DNA of 64,000 bases from Bacteroidota bacterium (lineage in GTDB: Bacteria; Bacteroidota; Bacteroidia; M30B66): contig JAIXYK010000037.1 of assembly GCA_027490225.1 (NCBI GenBank), positions 20,468 through 84,467 of the forward strand, in the 5' to 3' direction. Under the pieces are notes generated by a model. The model was given only the letters and a program-made list of their open reading frames with translations. It was not told the origin of the DNA and did not search any database. Each line of letters begins with the position of its first letter. Position 1 is the first letter of the stretch. Of the stretch, positions 7,245 to 15,280 are shown piece after piece. The translations under genes and the position numbers were made by a program.

Positions 7245-8764
7245 TGGGCGTGTGCTGGCGCTAGAGAGAGAATTTCGTCGAGGTATTTACGGTTGTTGGC
7301 CAATCGTGGTATTTTATTTTGTCCGCCAAGTTTGCCTTTTGCTTTTAACCAATTGTAGAACGTTCCTTTTGCTACTGCGCGTATCAATGGCATGCGCAAA
7401 GTAATGTTTTTGTATCTTTTAGCCTCATAATCAGAGTTTAAAGATTTAAGCGCATTGTCGAGCACCTCAGTAAAGTAACCCAAGCTTTCGGGTTTTTGTT
7501 GAAATTCTATGAGCCATTCGTGCGCGCCGTTGGTGTCGAATTCCATAAAAACAGGACCTGCAGTGTATTCTGAAATAATGGCTCCCGATTTTTCGCAGGC
7601 TATTGCCAATGCTTTTTCGGCATTTTCAATTACCAGCTCTTCGCCAAATGTATTGATGTAATGTTTGGTGCGTCCAGAAATTTTGAATCTATAAGGTCGT
7701 ATGGAAGTAAACTGCACTACATCGCCAATTTTGTAGCGCCACAAACCACCGTTTGTTGTGATGAGCATTTCGTAGCTTTTATTGAGCTCTACATCGCTGA
7801 GCCATAACACATTTGGATTATCTTGATTGGTTTCTTCAATGGGAATAAACTCATAGAAAATACCATAATCGAGCATGAGCAGCATTTCGTCGGAGTTTGT
7901 TTGGTCTTGAATGCCAAAAAAGCCTTCGGAAGCATTATAGATTTCGAGGTAATTCATAGCTCCACTCGGAATCATTTTTTTATACTGCTCGCGGTAAGGA
8001 ATAAAACTCACACCGCCGTGCATAAACAATTCTAAATTTGGCCAAACTTCGAGAATGTTTTTAGCGCCTTTTAGTTCAATAACACGCTGTAATAATATTA
8101 ACATCCAACTTGGTACCCCAGCAAGATTGGTAACGTCTTCGTCTACGGTTGCGTGTATGATTCTTTCGAGTTTGCTTTCCCATTCGCTCATCAATGCGAT
8201 ATTCAAATCGGGCGTGCGGATGTATTCCACCCAAACTGGTAGATTTTCCATAATAATGGCGCTGAGGTCGCCAGAATATGTGCTTCCTGATTTTTGATTC
8301 AACTGATGCGATCCACCAAGCGTAAGTCCTTTACCAGAAAATAGGCGTGTTTCAGGATAGTTGTTGCAATAAATTGAAAGCATGTCTTTACCACCTTTAA
8401 AGTGACAATCTTCCATGGCTTCCTGACTGAGGGGAATGAATTTGCTTTTGTCGTTGGTAGTTCCAGATGATTTGGCAAACCAGATAACTTCAGATGGCCA
8501 GAGAATGTTTTGTTCTCCCAGCATCATGCGTTCTATGTTTGGCTTAAGGGCTTCGTAATCGTGAGCAGGAACTCTATTTTTGTACGTTTGGTAGTTGTTA
8601 ATACTTTTGAAATCGTATTTCTCGCCAAACTCTGTGTTTTGGGCTTGTGTAATCAACTTTTTAAGCCATTCTTGCTGTACTTCATCGGGGTATTTCATAA
8701 ACAGTTCAATTTGATGAATCCGTTTTTTCATTACCCAGGAAAGAATAGAGTTGATGATTGACAT
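7241..8764 (-). CDS. GH3 auxin-responsive promoter family protein (acyl-adenylate amido synthetase-like)
   Basis: 507 residues, the usual length for the bacterial branch of this family. The adenylate-forming P-loop is visible as FAKSSGTTNDKSKFIP (about residues 102-117). A YNASEGFFG motif matches the second ATP-binding region, and YKIGDVVQF plus FKISGR follow, as in plant GH3 enzymes. Plant members join amino acids to jasmonate or auxin by way of an acyl-adenylate; the substrate of the Bacteroidota homologues is not known to me. The protein has no signal peptide, so it should be cytoplasmic. It overlaps the following exported propeller-like gene by four bases. The upstream gap holds a 14-bp tandem repeat. 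Confidence 0.88.
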   Translation of the reverse strand: MSIINSILSWVMKKRIHQIELFMKYPDEVQQEWLKKLITQAQNTEFGEKYDFKSINNYQTYKNRVPAHDYEALKPNIERMMLGEQNILWPSEVIWFAKSSGTTNDKSKFIPLSQEAMEDCHFKGGKDMLSIYCNNYPETRLFSGKGLTLGGSHQLNQKSGSTYSGDLSAIIMENLPVWVEYIRTPDLNIALMSEWESKLERIIHATVDEDVTNLAGVPSWMLILLQRVIELKGAKNILEVWPNLELFMHGGVSFIPYREQYKKMIPSGAMNYLEIYNASEGFFGIQDQTNSDEMLLMLDYGIFYEFIPIEETNQDNPNVLWLSDVELNKSYEMLITTNGGLWRYKIGDVVQFTSIRPYRFKISGRTKHYINTFGEELVIENAEKALAIACEKSGAIISEYTAGPVFMEFDTNGAHEWLIEFQQKPESLGYFTEVLDNALKSLNSDYEAKRYKNITLRMPLIRAVAKGTFYNWLKAKGKLGGQNKIPRLANNRKYLDEILSLAPAHAQ

Positions 8765-8778
8765 GGGACAAACTTAGT

Positions 8779-8850
8779 GAAAAGTAAGTTGAAAGTATAA
8801 AGTTGAAAGTATAAAGTTAAAAGTATAAAGTTAAAAGTTGAAAGGTGAAA
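8779..8850. repeat. 14-bp tandem repeat (GAAAGTATAAAGTT type)
   Basis: Three near-perfect 14-base units at 8791-8832 (GAAAGTATAAAGTT twice, then one with a single change), with degenerate units on both sides. The same unit, reverse-complemented and with one base different, forms a tandem array at 63971-63998 at the other end of the window. It lies upstream of the GH3-like gene. It is non-coding, and such arrays often vary in copy number between strains. Confidence 0.8.
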
Positions 8851-8959
8851 GGGAAAAGGGAAAATTGAAAAGCAGCATAAGTCGTAATATCAACAAATAA
8901 AAACCACGAAGTGGTGAAATTATAAAAGTTGAAAATTAAGTTTTACGTATAGTAAGGTG

Positions 8960-9187
8960 TTTTAATTTAGGCGCTACCCGCGTTTGCATTTGTTTTCATA
9001 GCCATTTTTTAGGTGCGGGTCAGGTCTTCGGCTATAGTTGCAGGGGCAATTTTACAATTTATTGCCCCTGCAAGCTATTTGCCTCAGCCCTTAGCGCGGG
9101 CAAAGCATAATGCCACGCCCCTGATAGAGCCAAATACCGCCTGAGGAACGAAGGCAGTATGGGCGATAGCAGGAAAAGGCGCCCAAA
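8960..9187 (-). repeat. GC-rich extragenic mosaic element (E2) with strong hairpins
   Basis: This fills most of the 426-bp gap between polX and the GH3-like gene; no gene is present. On the minus strand it begins TTTTTTGGGCGCC four bases after the polX stop. It contains a 13-bp perfect hairpin (TTGCAGGGGCAAT at 9038-9050 with its complement at 9061-9073) and a second hairpin in 9127-9166. The block 9127-9166 is repeated in inverted orientation at 63860-63900 with both arms conserved. A role as terminator or as a REP-like repeat is possible. Confidence 0.65.
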
Positions 9188-9190
9188 AAA

Positions 9191-10831
9191 CTATTTACTA
9201 CTCAACCAAATTTTAAATTCTTCAGTTGTTTTGCCATTTAACATGAAATCTTTGGTGAGTCCACCTTTGCGGGCTACGTTTATGCCGTAATGCATGTCGA
9301 GAAAACCTGATTTTTTGTGTGCATCGGGATTGATGGAAATGAGTACATTTTTTTTCATGCAATATGGAATAAAACGCCAGTCAATGTCCAAACGATATGG
9401 ATGTGCGTTCAACTCAATTACAACATTGTTGGCTGCGCAAGCATCAATCACCTTATGATGGTCGATGGGGTAACCTTTGCGGGAAAGCAAAAGCCTGCCG
9501 GTTGGGTGACCCAAAATACGCGTGTATGGATTTTCGATGGCTTTGATGAGGCGTTGCGTGGCGCGCTCTTCATCCATTTTTAACACGGAATGCACGGAAG
9601 CAACAATAAAATCGAAGGTTTTGAGGATTTCTTCGGGGTAATCGAGTGAGCCATCTACCAAAATATCTGATTCAATGCCTTTGAAAATGGTGAAATCTGT
9701 AATTTTTGCGTTGAGTTGGGCAATTTCCTGGTGTTGCTGTAATACGCGCTCAATGCTTAATCCGCCTGCATAACCGGCAGATTTACTGTGGTCGCAAATG
9801 CCCAAATAATCGAGTTTCAATTCCTTGCAGGCCAAGGCCATTTCTTCTAAAGTGTTGGCGCCATCGCTCCATGTGCTGTGGTTATGCAAACTGCCTTTAA
9901 TATCTTCCCAAGTGACCAGTTGCTCAATATCTATTTTGCTTGCTTGGTCAATGTCTGAATCGCGCAATTCTGGAATTATAAACGGAAAACCGCGTTCTTC
10001 GTAAAAATTAGCTTCGCTATTGATTGGTTCTTCCAAATCAAAATCGAGCTGCAGTAAGTGTTCGGCAGGACCAGTGGTAAATAAAAGGTCTTTTTCGAAA
10101 TCGTAGGAAGGAATAAAATGGATGTTGTATTTCTCTAAGTACTTCGCTGCAAAGAAGGTTTCATTATCTGTAACTTCAGAAAACTGCGGTAATGTTGGCA
10201 ATAAGGCAAAAAATTGGTCTTCGTCGTTTTGCACTAAAATCTCAATATCATCCACTGTTTCCATTTTCCGGCGAATGGAACCAGTGGCTTCTATTTGCAG
10301 TTCAAATCCAGCTTTTTGAATTACTTTAATGGCTTCATGCGCCACCATTTCTGCTTCTGCAAAATGCAATTTGCCTTGGTTTGCCAAACGGTATTCTAAA
10401 GCTTGAAGAATAGAAGCCTGGGTTTTCGCCCCAAAGCCTTTTAGTTCTACCAATCGGTTTTCGTTGCAGGCGTAGAGTAATTCACCGGGTGTTTCAATAT
10501 CCAGTTCTCGCCACAATTGCGCGACTTTTTTCGGACCAATTCCTTTTATATTCAGCAATTCTATGATTCCTTGCGGAGTAATAGAAACGTAATGTGTTAA
10601 TTCTTCAGTAGTTCCCGTTTGTTCCAATTCCAGAATTTTAAGGGCTATGCCTTTTCCAATTCCAGGAATTTGAAGGAGTTCTTCTAATGATTTGCCTTCT
10701 AAAACAACATCTGAACGGTCAATTTGAAATGCAGCATTGGTGAGCGATTTTAGCTTGAACGGATTTTCATCGTGCAATTCACCCAATGCCGCTGTTAATT
10801 TCAGCGCGCGCGATATTTCCTTATTGGTCAT
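9191..10831 (-). CDS. polX: PolX-family protein: HhH and nucleotidyltransferase-like domains plus PHP phosphoesterase
   Basis: 546 residues, the normal length for bacterial PolX. The order is an N-terminal helical domain with helix-hairpin-helix motifs (LLQIPGIGKGIA, LLNIKGIGPKKV, LVELKGFGAKTQ; about residues 50-135), a Pol beta-like region with GSIRRKMETVDDIEILV (about 185-205), and a C-terminal PHP domain starting KGSLHNHSTWSDGA (about 315) with later metal-site segments GICDHSKSAG, VASVHS, LGHPTGR and NPDAHKK. Known PolX proteins do gap-filling synthesis and 3'-5' exonuclease or AP-site processing in repair. Here the third polymerase Asp (normally VDLRVV) is replaced by YNIHFI, and the second is Glu. 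PHP nuclease activity is therefore the safer prediction. It lies seven bases after sppA, in one operon. Confidence 0.88.
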   Translation of the reverse strand: MTNKEISRALKLTAALGELHDENPFKLKSLTNAAFQIDRSDVVLEGKSLEELLQIPGIGKGIALKILELEQTGTTEELTHYVSITPQGIIELLNIKGIGPKKVAQLWRELDIETPGELLYACNENRLVELKGFGAKTQASILQALEYRLANQGKLHFAEAEMVAHEAIKVIQKAGFELQIEATGSIRRKMETVDDIEILVQNDEDQFFALLPTLPQFSEVTDNETFFAAKYLEKYNIHFIPSYDFEKDLLFTTGPAEHLLQLDFDLEEPINSEANFYEERGFPFIIPELRDSDIDQASKIDIEQLVTWEDIKGSLHNHSTWSDGANTLEEMALACKELKLDYLGICDHSKSAGYAGGLSIERVLQQHQEIAQLNAKITDFTIFKGIESDILVDGSLDYPEEILKTFDFIVASVHSVLKMDEERATQRLIKAIENPYTRILGHPTGRLLLSRKGYPIDHHKVIDACAANNVVIELNAHPYRLDIDWRFIPYCMKKNVLISINPDAHKKSGFLDMHYGINVARKGGLTKDFMLNGKTTEEFKIWLSSK

Positions 10832-10838
10832 TTACGCT

Positions 10839-12587
10839 TTAATACACTTCAATTTGGTACGGCATGCGCGTTTGGTAAGACTTCATGCGCATCAAGTGAT
10901 TCATTTGGTTGTAGTATTTGTAAGAATCTCCCAATGCTTTTTCTAACACTTTAGTCTCTGTTTCTCCGCTCATTTTCTTAAAGAATTTCTCAATAGGATT
11001 TTCTTGAAATGGCAAAGGTAGAATTACATAATTATCCAATTTCGCTTTTTTGGCAGCAATGGCTACTGCTGTTTCTAATCCTCCAAAAACATCCACTAAA
11101 CCTAATCTTTTTGCATCTGCACCTGTCCAAACGCGACCTTGTGCAATAGAATCTACATCTGCCTTACTCATTTTACGACCTTCGGCCACACGGGTAATGA
11201 AGTTGTCGTAAATGCGCTCAATTTCGCGTTGAATAATTTCTCTTTCTTGCGCAGTTACTGCTCTTGAACCAGTTCCTATGTCGGCAAATTTGTTGGTTTT
11301 AACTGTGTCAACAGTCACACCAAGGTTGTTTACCAATTTTTGTCCGTTGAAAAACAAACCAAACACACCAATAGAACCTGTAATTGTATTTGGACTTGCA
11401 ACAATTGTATCGGCAGGAGCTGCAATGTAATAACCACCAGAAGCAGCCAAATTACCCATAGAAACTATAACAGGTTTTACTTTTTTGGTTAACACTACTT
11501 CTCTGTAAATAGTTTCAGAAGCTAAAGCAGAACCTCCAGGAGAGTTAACACGCAATACTACAGCTTTTACTTTATCATCTAATCTTGCTTTTCTCAAGGC
11601 TTTTGAAAATTCTACAGAACCAACTTCTCCTTCTTTTCCTTCACCGTCTACTATATCACCTTCAGCAAAAATAATCGCAATTTTATCTTTCGATTTTTCT
11701 TTGTCTTCTTTCACATCAATGAGCTCAGTGATGCTGGTGAATTCAATTTTATCAATTGCCTCAGCTTTTGCTTTTGCTTTCAGGATTTCTAAAACTTCAT
11801 CGCGGTACAAAAGATCATCTACCAGTTTTTGTTCTTTGGCTGAAACAGAACTTGTAACCAAAGCATTATCAGCAATACTTAAAATTTGCGCAGGAGTAAG
11901 TTTTCTTTCTTTGGCTATGCCTTCAACCATATGATTCCAAATTGAGAAAATAAAAGTTCTGATTTGTTCACGGTTGGCATCGCTCAATTTATCTTGAATA
12001 AAAGGTTCTACAGCACTTTTAAATTTACCATGTCTAAAAACTTGTGGTTCTACACCAATTTTATCTAGCACACCTTTAAAGAAAAGAATTTCAGAACGTA
12101 AGCCTTTCAATTCAGACATACCAGTAGGGTGAAGGTAAATTTTATCGGCCACAGTTGCTAGATAATATGCTGGTTGCGCATAATTTTCACTGTATGCGTA
12201 GATGAATTTTTTTGATTTTTTAAATTCAATTAACTCATTTCTAATTTCTTCTATACTCGCAATACCAGATGGAATCGCTGAGATATCTAAGAAAATACCG
12301 ATGATGTTCTCGTTTTTTGCAGCTTTTCGAATATTGTGTAAAATATCATTCAATCCAGGAGTTTGTTCTCCAAAGCTACCACCGGAAATACCAGCAAATG
12401 GATTTTCATTGGTTCTATCTGAAATTGGTTGATCTAAGGTTAAATGAAGGATTGTATTTTCTTCTAGTTTCACCACTTTTTTACTGCTGCTAGTAGCAAC
12501 ACCAACAATGATGAATAAGAAAAGTAGCACAAACGATAAAATGAAGCCCATCATGGAGGCGAACATTATCTTGAAAAATGATTTCAT
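10839..12587 (-). CDS. sppA: Signal peptide peptidase SppA, 67K type
   Basis: 582 residues with an N-terminal membrane helix (about 9-31), so anchored in the inner membrane facing the periplasm. It has the two tandem ClpP-like halves of the long SppA type. In the second half, NSPGGSALASE is followed by NLAASGGYYIA, whose Ser (residue 383) is the expected nucleophile. In the first half, HGKFKSAVEPF supplies the general-base Lys (residue 190, equivalent to E. coli Lys209). The known role is cleavage of signal peptides left after export. It is transcribed divergently from folK, and polX follows after seven bases. I see no unusual residues. Confidence 0.94.
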   Translation of the reverse strand: MKSFFKIMFASMMGFILSFVLLFLFIIVGVATSSSKKVVKLEENTILHLTLDQPISDRTNENPFAGISGGSFGEQTPGLNDILHNIRKAAKNENIIGIFLDISAIPSGIASIEEIRNELIEFKKSKKFIYAYSENYAQPAYYLATVADKIYLHPTGMSELKGLRSEILFFKGVLDKIGVEPQVFRHGKFKSAVEPFIQDKLSDANREQIRTFIFSIWNHMVEGIAKERKLTPAQILSIADNALVTSSVSAKEQKLVDDLLYRDEVLEILKAKAKAEAIDKIEFTSITELIDVKEDKEKSKDKIAIIFAEGDIVDGEGKEGEVGSVEFSKALRKARLDDKVKAVVLRVNSPGGSALASETIYREVVLTKKVKPVIVSMGNLAASGGYYIAAPADTIVASPNTITGSIGVFGLFFNGQKLVNNLGVTVDTVKTNKFADIGTGSRAVTAQEREIIQREIERIYDNFITRVAEGRKMSKADVDSIAQGRVWTGADAKRLGLVDVFGGLETAVAIAAKKAKLDNYVILPLPFQENPIEKFFKKMSGETETKVLEKALGDSYKYYNQMNHLMRMKSYQTRMPYQIEVY

Positions 12588-12647
12588 GTTATAGAATTAG
12601 GTTGCAAAATTACTTATTTCGAGCAATTAAATGATTAATTTTGAAAA

Positions 12648-13106
12648 ATGATTCAAGTGGCAATTTCTTTAGGTAGTAATTTGGGAAATGGGGAAGAAAA
12701 TATATTAAAATCCATTGAATTATTGAATCAGAATGGCATTGAAATTCTAGCTATTTCAAGCTTTTACAAAACCATACCCGAAGGATTTTTATCCGAAAAT
12801 TTGTTTACCAATGCTGCAGCAATTGCGCAAACAAATTTAGATGCAGACGGTCTAGTAAAATTGATTTTGAGTATTGAAATTCAGCTCGGTAGAACAAGAA
12901 ATACAGATGTTTATGAAGATAGGGTTATTGATTTGGATGTTTTATTATTTGGGAATGAGGTAATTGAAACGGAAATAGCGATTATTCCACACCCAAGAAT
13001 GCATTTGAGGAGGTTTGTGTTAGAACCACTTTCAGAAATAGCTCCAAATTGGGAGCACCCAATTCTAAAAAGTAATATTATTGATATTTTAAAGCATCTA
13101 AATTGA
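12648..13106 (+). CDS. folK: 2-amino-4-hydroxy-6-hydroxymethyldihydropteridine diphosphokinase
   Basis: 152 residues, typical for HPPK. Visible family motifs are AISLGSNLGN near the N-terminus, LFTNAAAIAQ, the signature LGRTRNTDVYEDRVIDLD (about 84-101) and IPHPRMHLRRFVLEPLSEIAP. The enzyme transfers pyrophosphate from ATP to 6-hydroxymethyl-dihydropterin, a cytoplasmic step of folate synthesis. It stands alone, without other fol genes nearby, and is divergent from sppA with a 60-bp shared upstream region. A TAATTTTG sequence (12636-12643) fits the Bacteroidota -7 box but lies only four bases before the ATG. Confidence 0.95.
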   Translation: MIQVAISLGSNLGNGEENILKSIELLNQNGIEILAISSFYKTIPEGFLSENLFTNAAAIAQTNLDADGLVKLILSIEIQLGRTRNTDVYEDRVIDLDVLLFGNEVIETEIAIIPHPRMHLRRFVLEPLSEIAPNWEHPILKSNIIDILKHLN

Positions 13107-13213
13107 TTAAATGTTATTGATTAATTTGACATTCATTTCTTACATCACATAGTTTATGAGCATAGATTTGAGTTTAAAATGTTGATAATCAGTGTTAATA
13201 TTAAATTTACAAA

Positions 13214-13246
13214 TTGTTAGGAATGTAACTTGAATTGGTATTTTTG
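13214..13246 (+). promoter_or_regulatory. Putative Bacteroidota-type promoter of the OmpA/TPR lipoprotein gene
   Basis: TTG at 13214-13216, a 22-base spacer, then TATTTTTG at 13239-13246, which matches the TAnnTTTG -7 element. The start codon follows at 13278 or 13284, leaving a leader of about 25-35 bases. Confidence 0.5.
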
Positions 13247-13283
13247 CGCCACTAAAAAGAAACCTAATAATAGAATTATGATA

Positions 13284-14996
13284 ATGAATACAAAATTGGG
13301 AATTGCTGCTGTTTTGGCTTTTACATTTTTGATTACTGAAAGTTGTGGTATTAAAAAGATGGTAAAAAATGCAAAAGATATTTCTTACGAAACAACGCCC
13401 AATCCATTAGAATTACATGGCGATAGCGTGAAGATTACTGTGAATGGAAATTTCCCTGAGAAATATTTTCATAAAAAAGCAACAGTTTTGGTTACTCCTG
13501 TGGTGAAGTTTAATGGTGGAGAAAAACTGTTAAAGAACATTACTTTAAAAGGTGATAAAATTGAAGGCAGTGGGCAAAGTATTTCTTACACTGCGGGCGG
13601 AAAATTCACGGTAAAAGACCAGTTTTTGTATCAAGCCGGAATGGAGAAATCTGATATTATTCTTCGTGCTACTATCATATATAAAGGTAAAAACACAGAA
13701 TTGCCAGAATTGAAAATTGCTGATGGAACAATTGTAACTCCATTATTGCTGCAGCCAGACTACAAGGCGATTGCAGTTGGAGATAAATTTGACAAAAATC
13801 CTACTGTAACTCAGAAGTCCAATATCTATTTCTTGGTTGATTCATGGGAAGTTAGAAACATTGAATTGAACAGCGATGAAATGAGCAACTTATATCGATT
13901 TATTGATAAAGGTGCAAAAGATAGTTCAGAGTTTACAAGTCTTGATATTTATGGATTCGCATCACCAGAAGGTGAGTTAACTAGAAATTCAAAGCTTTCT
14001 GAGAATCGTGCTGATGAAGCATTTAAAGTGATGCAAAATCGTTTCAACAAAGCGAAGATGAAAGATTTAGCGAAACGCGAAGGTTTCTATAAAAAGACTA
14101 CAACCAATTTTGAAGATTGGGATGGCTTAAAGGGCATGTTGCAATCTTCTTCTGTTGAAGGAAAAGATCAGGCTATCAATATTATTAACACTATTGGGGA
14201 TCCAGAAGCAAGAGAAGCTGAGTTTAGAAAAATGGCGAGTTTCGATCCTATTTATGAGGCATATTTTCCAAAATTACGCCGTGCCGAAATTAACTTGGTG
14301 GCTAAACTGAAAACAAGAACTGATGCTCAGATTAGCGCTTTAGCTGCTTCTGCACCAGATTCATTGGGTTACGAAGAGTTAATGTATGCTGCAGGTTTAA
14401 CTACAGAATTGAATCAAAAAATGGCAATTTACAACGCTTTTGCTCGTCGTTTCCCTGAAGATTACAGAGGATTCAATAACATGGGTTATATATACGTATT
14501 GCAAGGTAAAGTAAACGAGGCGCAAGCTGAATTTGAAAAAGCAAACAGAATTAGCGCTAACAACCCAGTTATTCAGAATAATCTTGGAGCAGTTGCTGCA
14601 ATGAAAGGTGATAAAAAAGGTGCTGCTACTTTATTTAACAATGCGGGTGCTGCACCTGAAGTTTCTTACAACAAAGGTAATTTGGCTGTTGCCAATGGAA
14701 AATATAGTGAAGCAAGCGCTGCATATGGAAGTACTTGTTCATTCAATGCTGCACTTGCAAAATTATTAGCAGGTAATCCATCAGGTGCAAATCAAACTTT
14801 AGATTGCAGTACAGAAAAAGAAACAGCTGCAGCTTCTTATTTGAAAGCAGTAATTGCAGCAAGAAATTCTGATAAAGAAGGTGTAGTTTCAAATTTAACA
14901 AAAGCTATTTCTGCTGATAAGAAATGGAAAGAAAAAGCAAAAACTGATTTAGAATTTAGAAAGTTTACTACTGAACTTGGTTCAATTTTGAACTAA
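13284..14996 (+). CDS. Lipoprotein-like protein with OmpA-like domain and TPR repeats
   Basis: 570 residues from the ATG at 13284 (MNTKLGIAAVLAF); ATGs at 13278 and a far upstream start at 13230 are in frame. A hydrophobic signal ends ITESCGIKK, so a lipid-anchored Cys near residue 22 is likely, although the lipobox is not classical. Beta-rich segments fill the first ~200 residues. An OmpA-like stretch follows with IYGFASPEGELTRNSKLSENRADEA, compare the usual GHtD..G....N..LS..RA. The C-terminal third has TPR-like helices (YRGFNNMGYIYVLQGKVNEA, NNLGAVAAMKGDKKGA). It probably binds peptidoglycan or assembles with outer-membrane partners. The codon content (GCT/AAA-rich) suggests high expression. 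A strong terminator follows. The exact function is unknown. Confidence 0.83.
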   Translation: MNTKLGIAAVLAFTFLITESCGIKKMVKNAKDISYETTPNPLELHGDSVKITVNGNFPEKYFHKKATVLVTPVVKFNGGEKLLKNITLKGDKIEGSGQSISYTAGGKFTVKDQFLYQAGMEKSDIILRATIIYKGKNTELPELKIADGTIVTPLLLQPDYKAIAVGDKFDKNPTVTQKSNIYFLVDSWEVRNIELNSDEMSNLYRFIDKGAKDSSEFTSLDIYGFASPEGELTRNSKLSENRADEAFKVMQNRFNKAKMKDLAKREGFYKKTTTNFEDWDGLKGMLQSSSVEGKDQAINIINTIGDPEAREAEFRKMASFDPIYEAYFPKLRRAEINLVAKLKTRTDAQISALAASAPDSLGYEELMYAAGLTTELNQKMAIYNAFARRFPEDYRGFNNMGYIYVLQGKVNEAQAEFEKANRISANNPVIQNNLGAVAAMKGDKKGAATLFNNAGAAPEVSYNKGNLAVANGKYSEASAAYGSTCSFNAALAKLLAGNPSGANQTLDCSTEKETAAASYLKAVIAARNSDKEGVVSNLTKAISADKKWKEKAKTDLEFRKFTTELGSILN

Positions 14997-15016
14997 TCAT
15001 TTTTTAATATTTTTAG

Positions 15017-15047
15017 AAAGGCGCATGTAAGTTACATGCGCCTTTTT
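15017..15047 (+). terminator. Rho-independent terminator
   Basis: A 14-bp perfect inverted repeat (AAAGGCGCATGTAA and its complement around one G) followed by a T run, 20 bases after the stop of the OmpA/TPR gene. It separates that gene from the adhesin. The remaining ~230 bases up to 15280 hold only the adhesin's upstream region, with no further gene visible. Confidence 0.92.
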
Positions 15048-15280
15048 GCGTTTATATGCCTTATTCATGTAAGAAAAGGGCCTTTATTAGTTGCAAGTGA
15101 AAATATGTATTGACTTACATTTGGGTTCAATAATTCTGAAGGAAATTATACAAAAAACCGCTAGAAATATTGAATGTAACCTAACCTAATCAATTACCGT
15201 TTACACACAAAAGTTTTTCGATATGCTTTTTCTTTTGGAAATGATATGAATTACATGTTAAAACGGACATCTGTCAGAAT

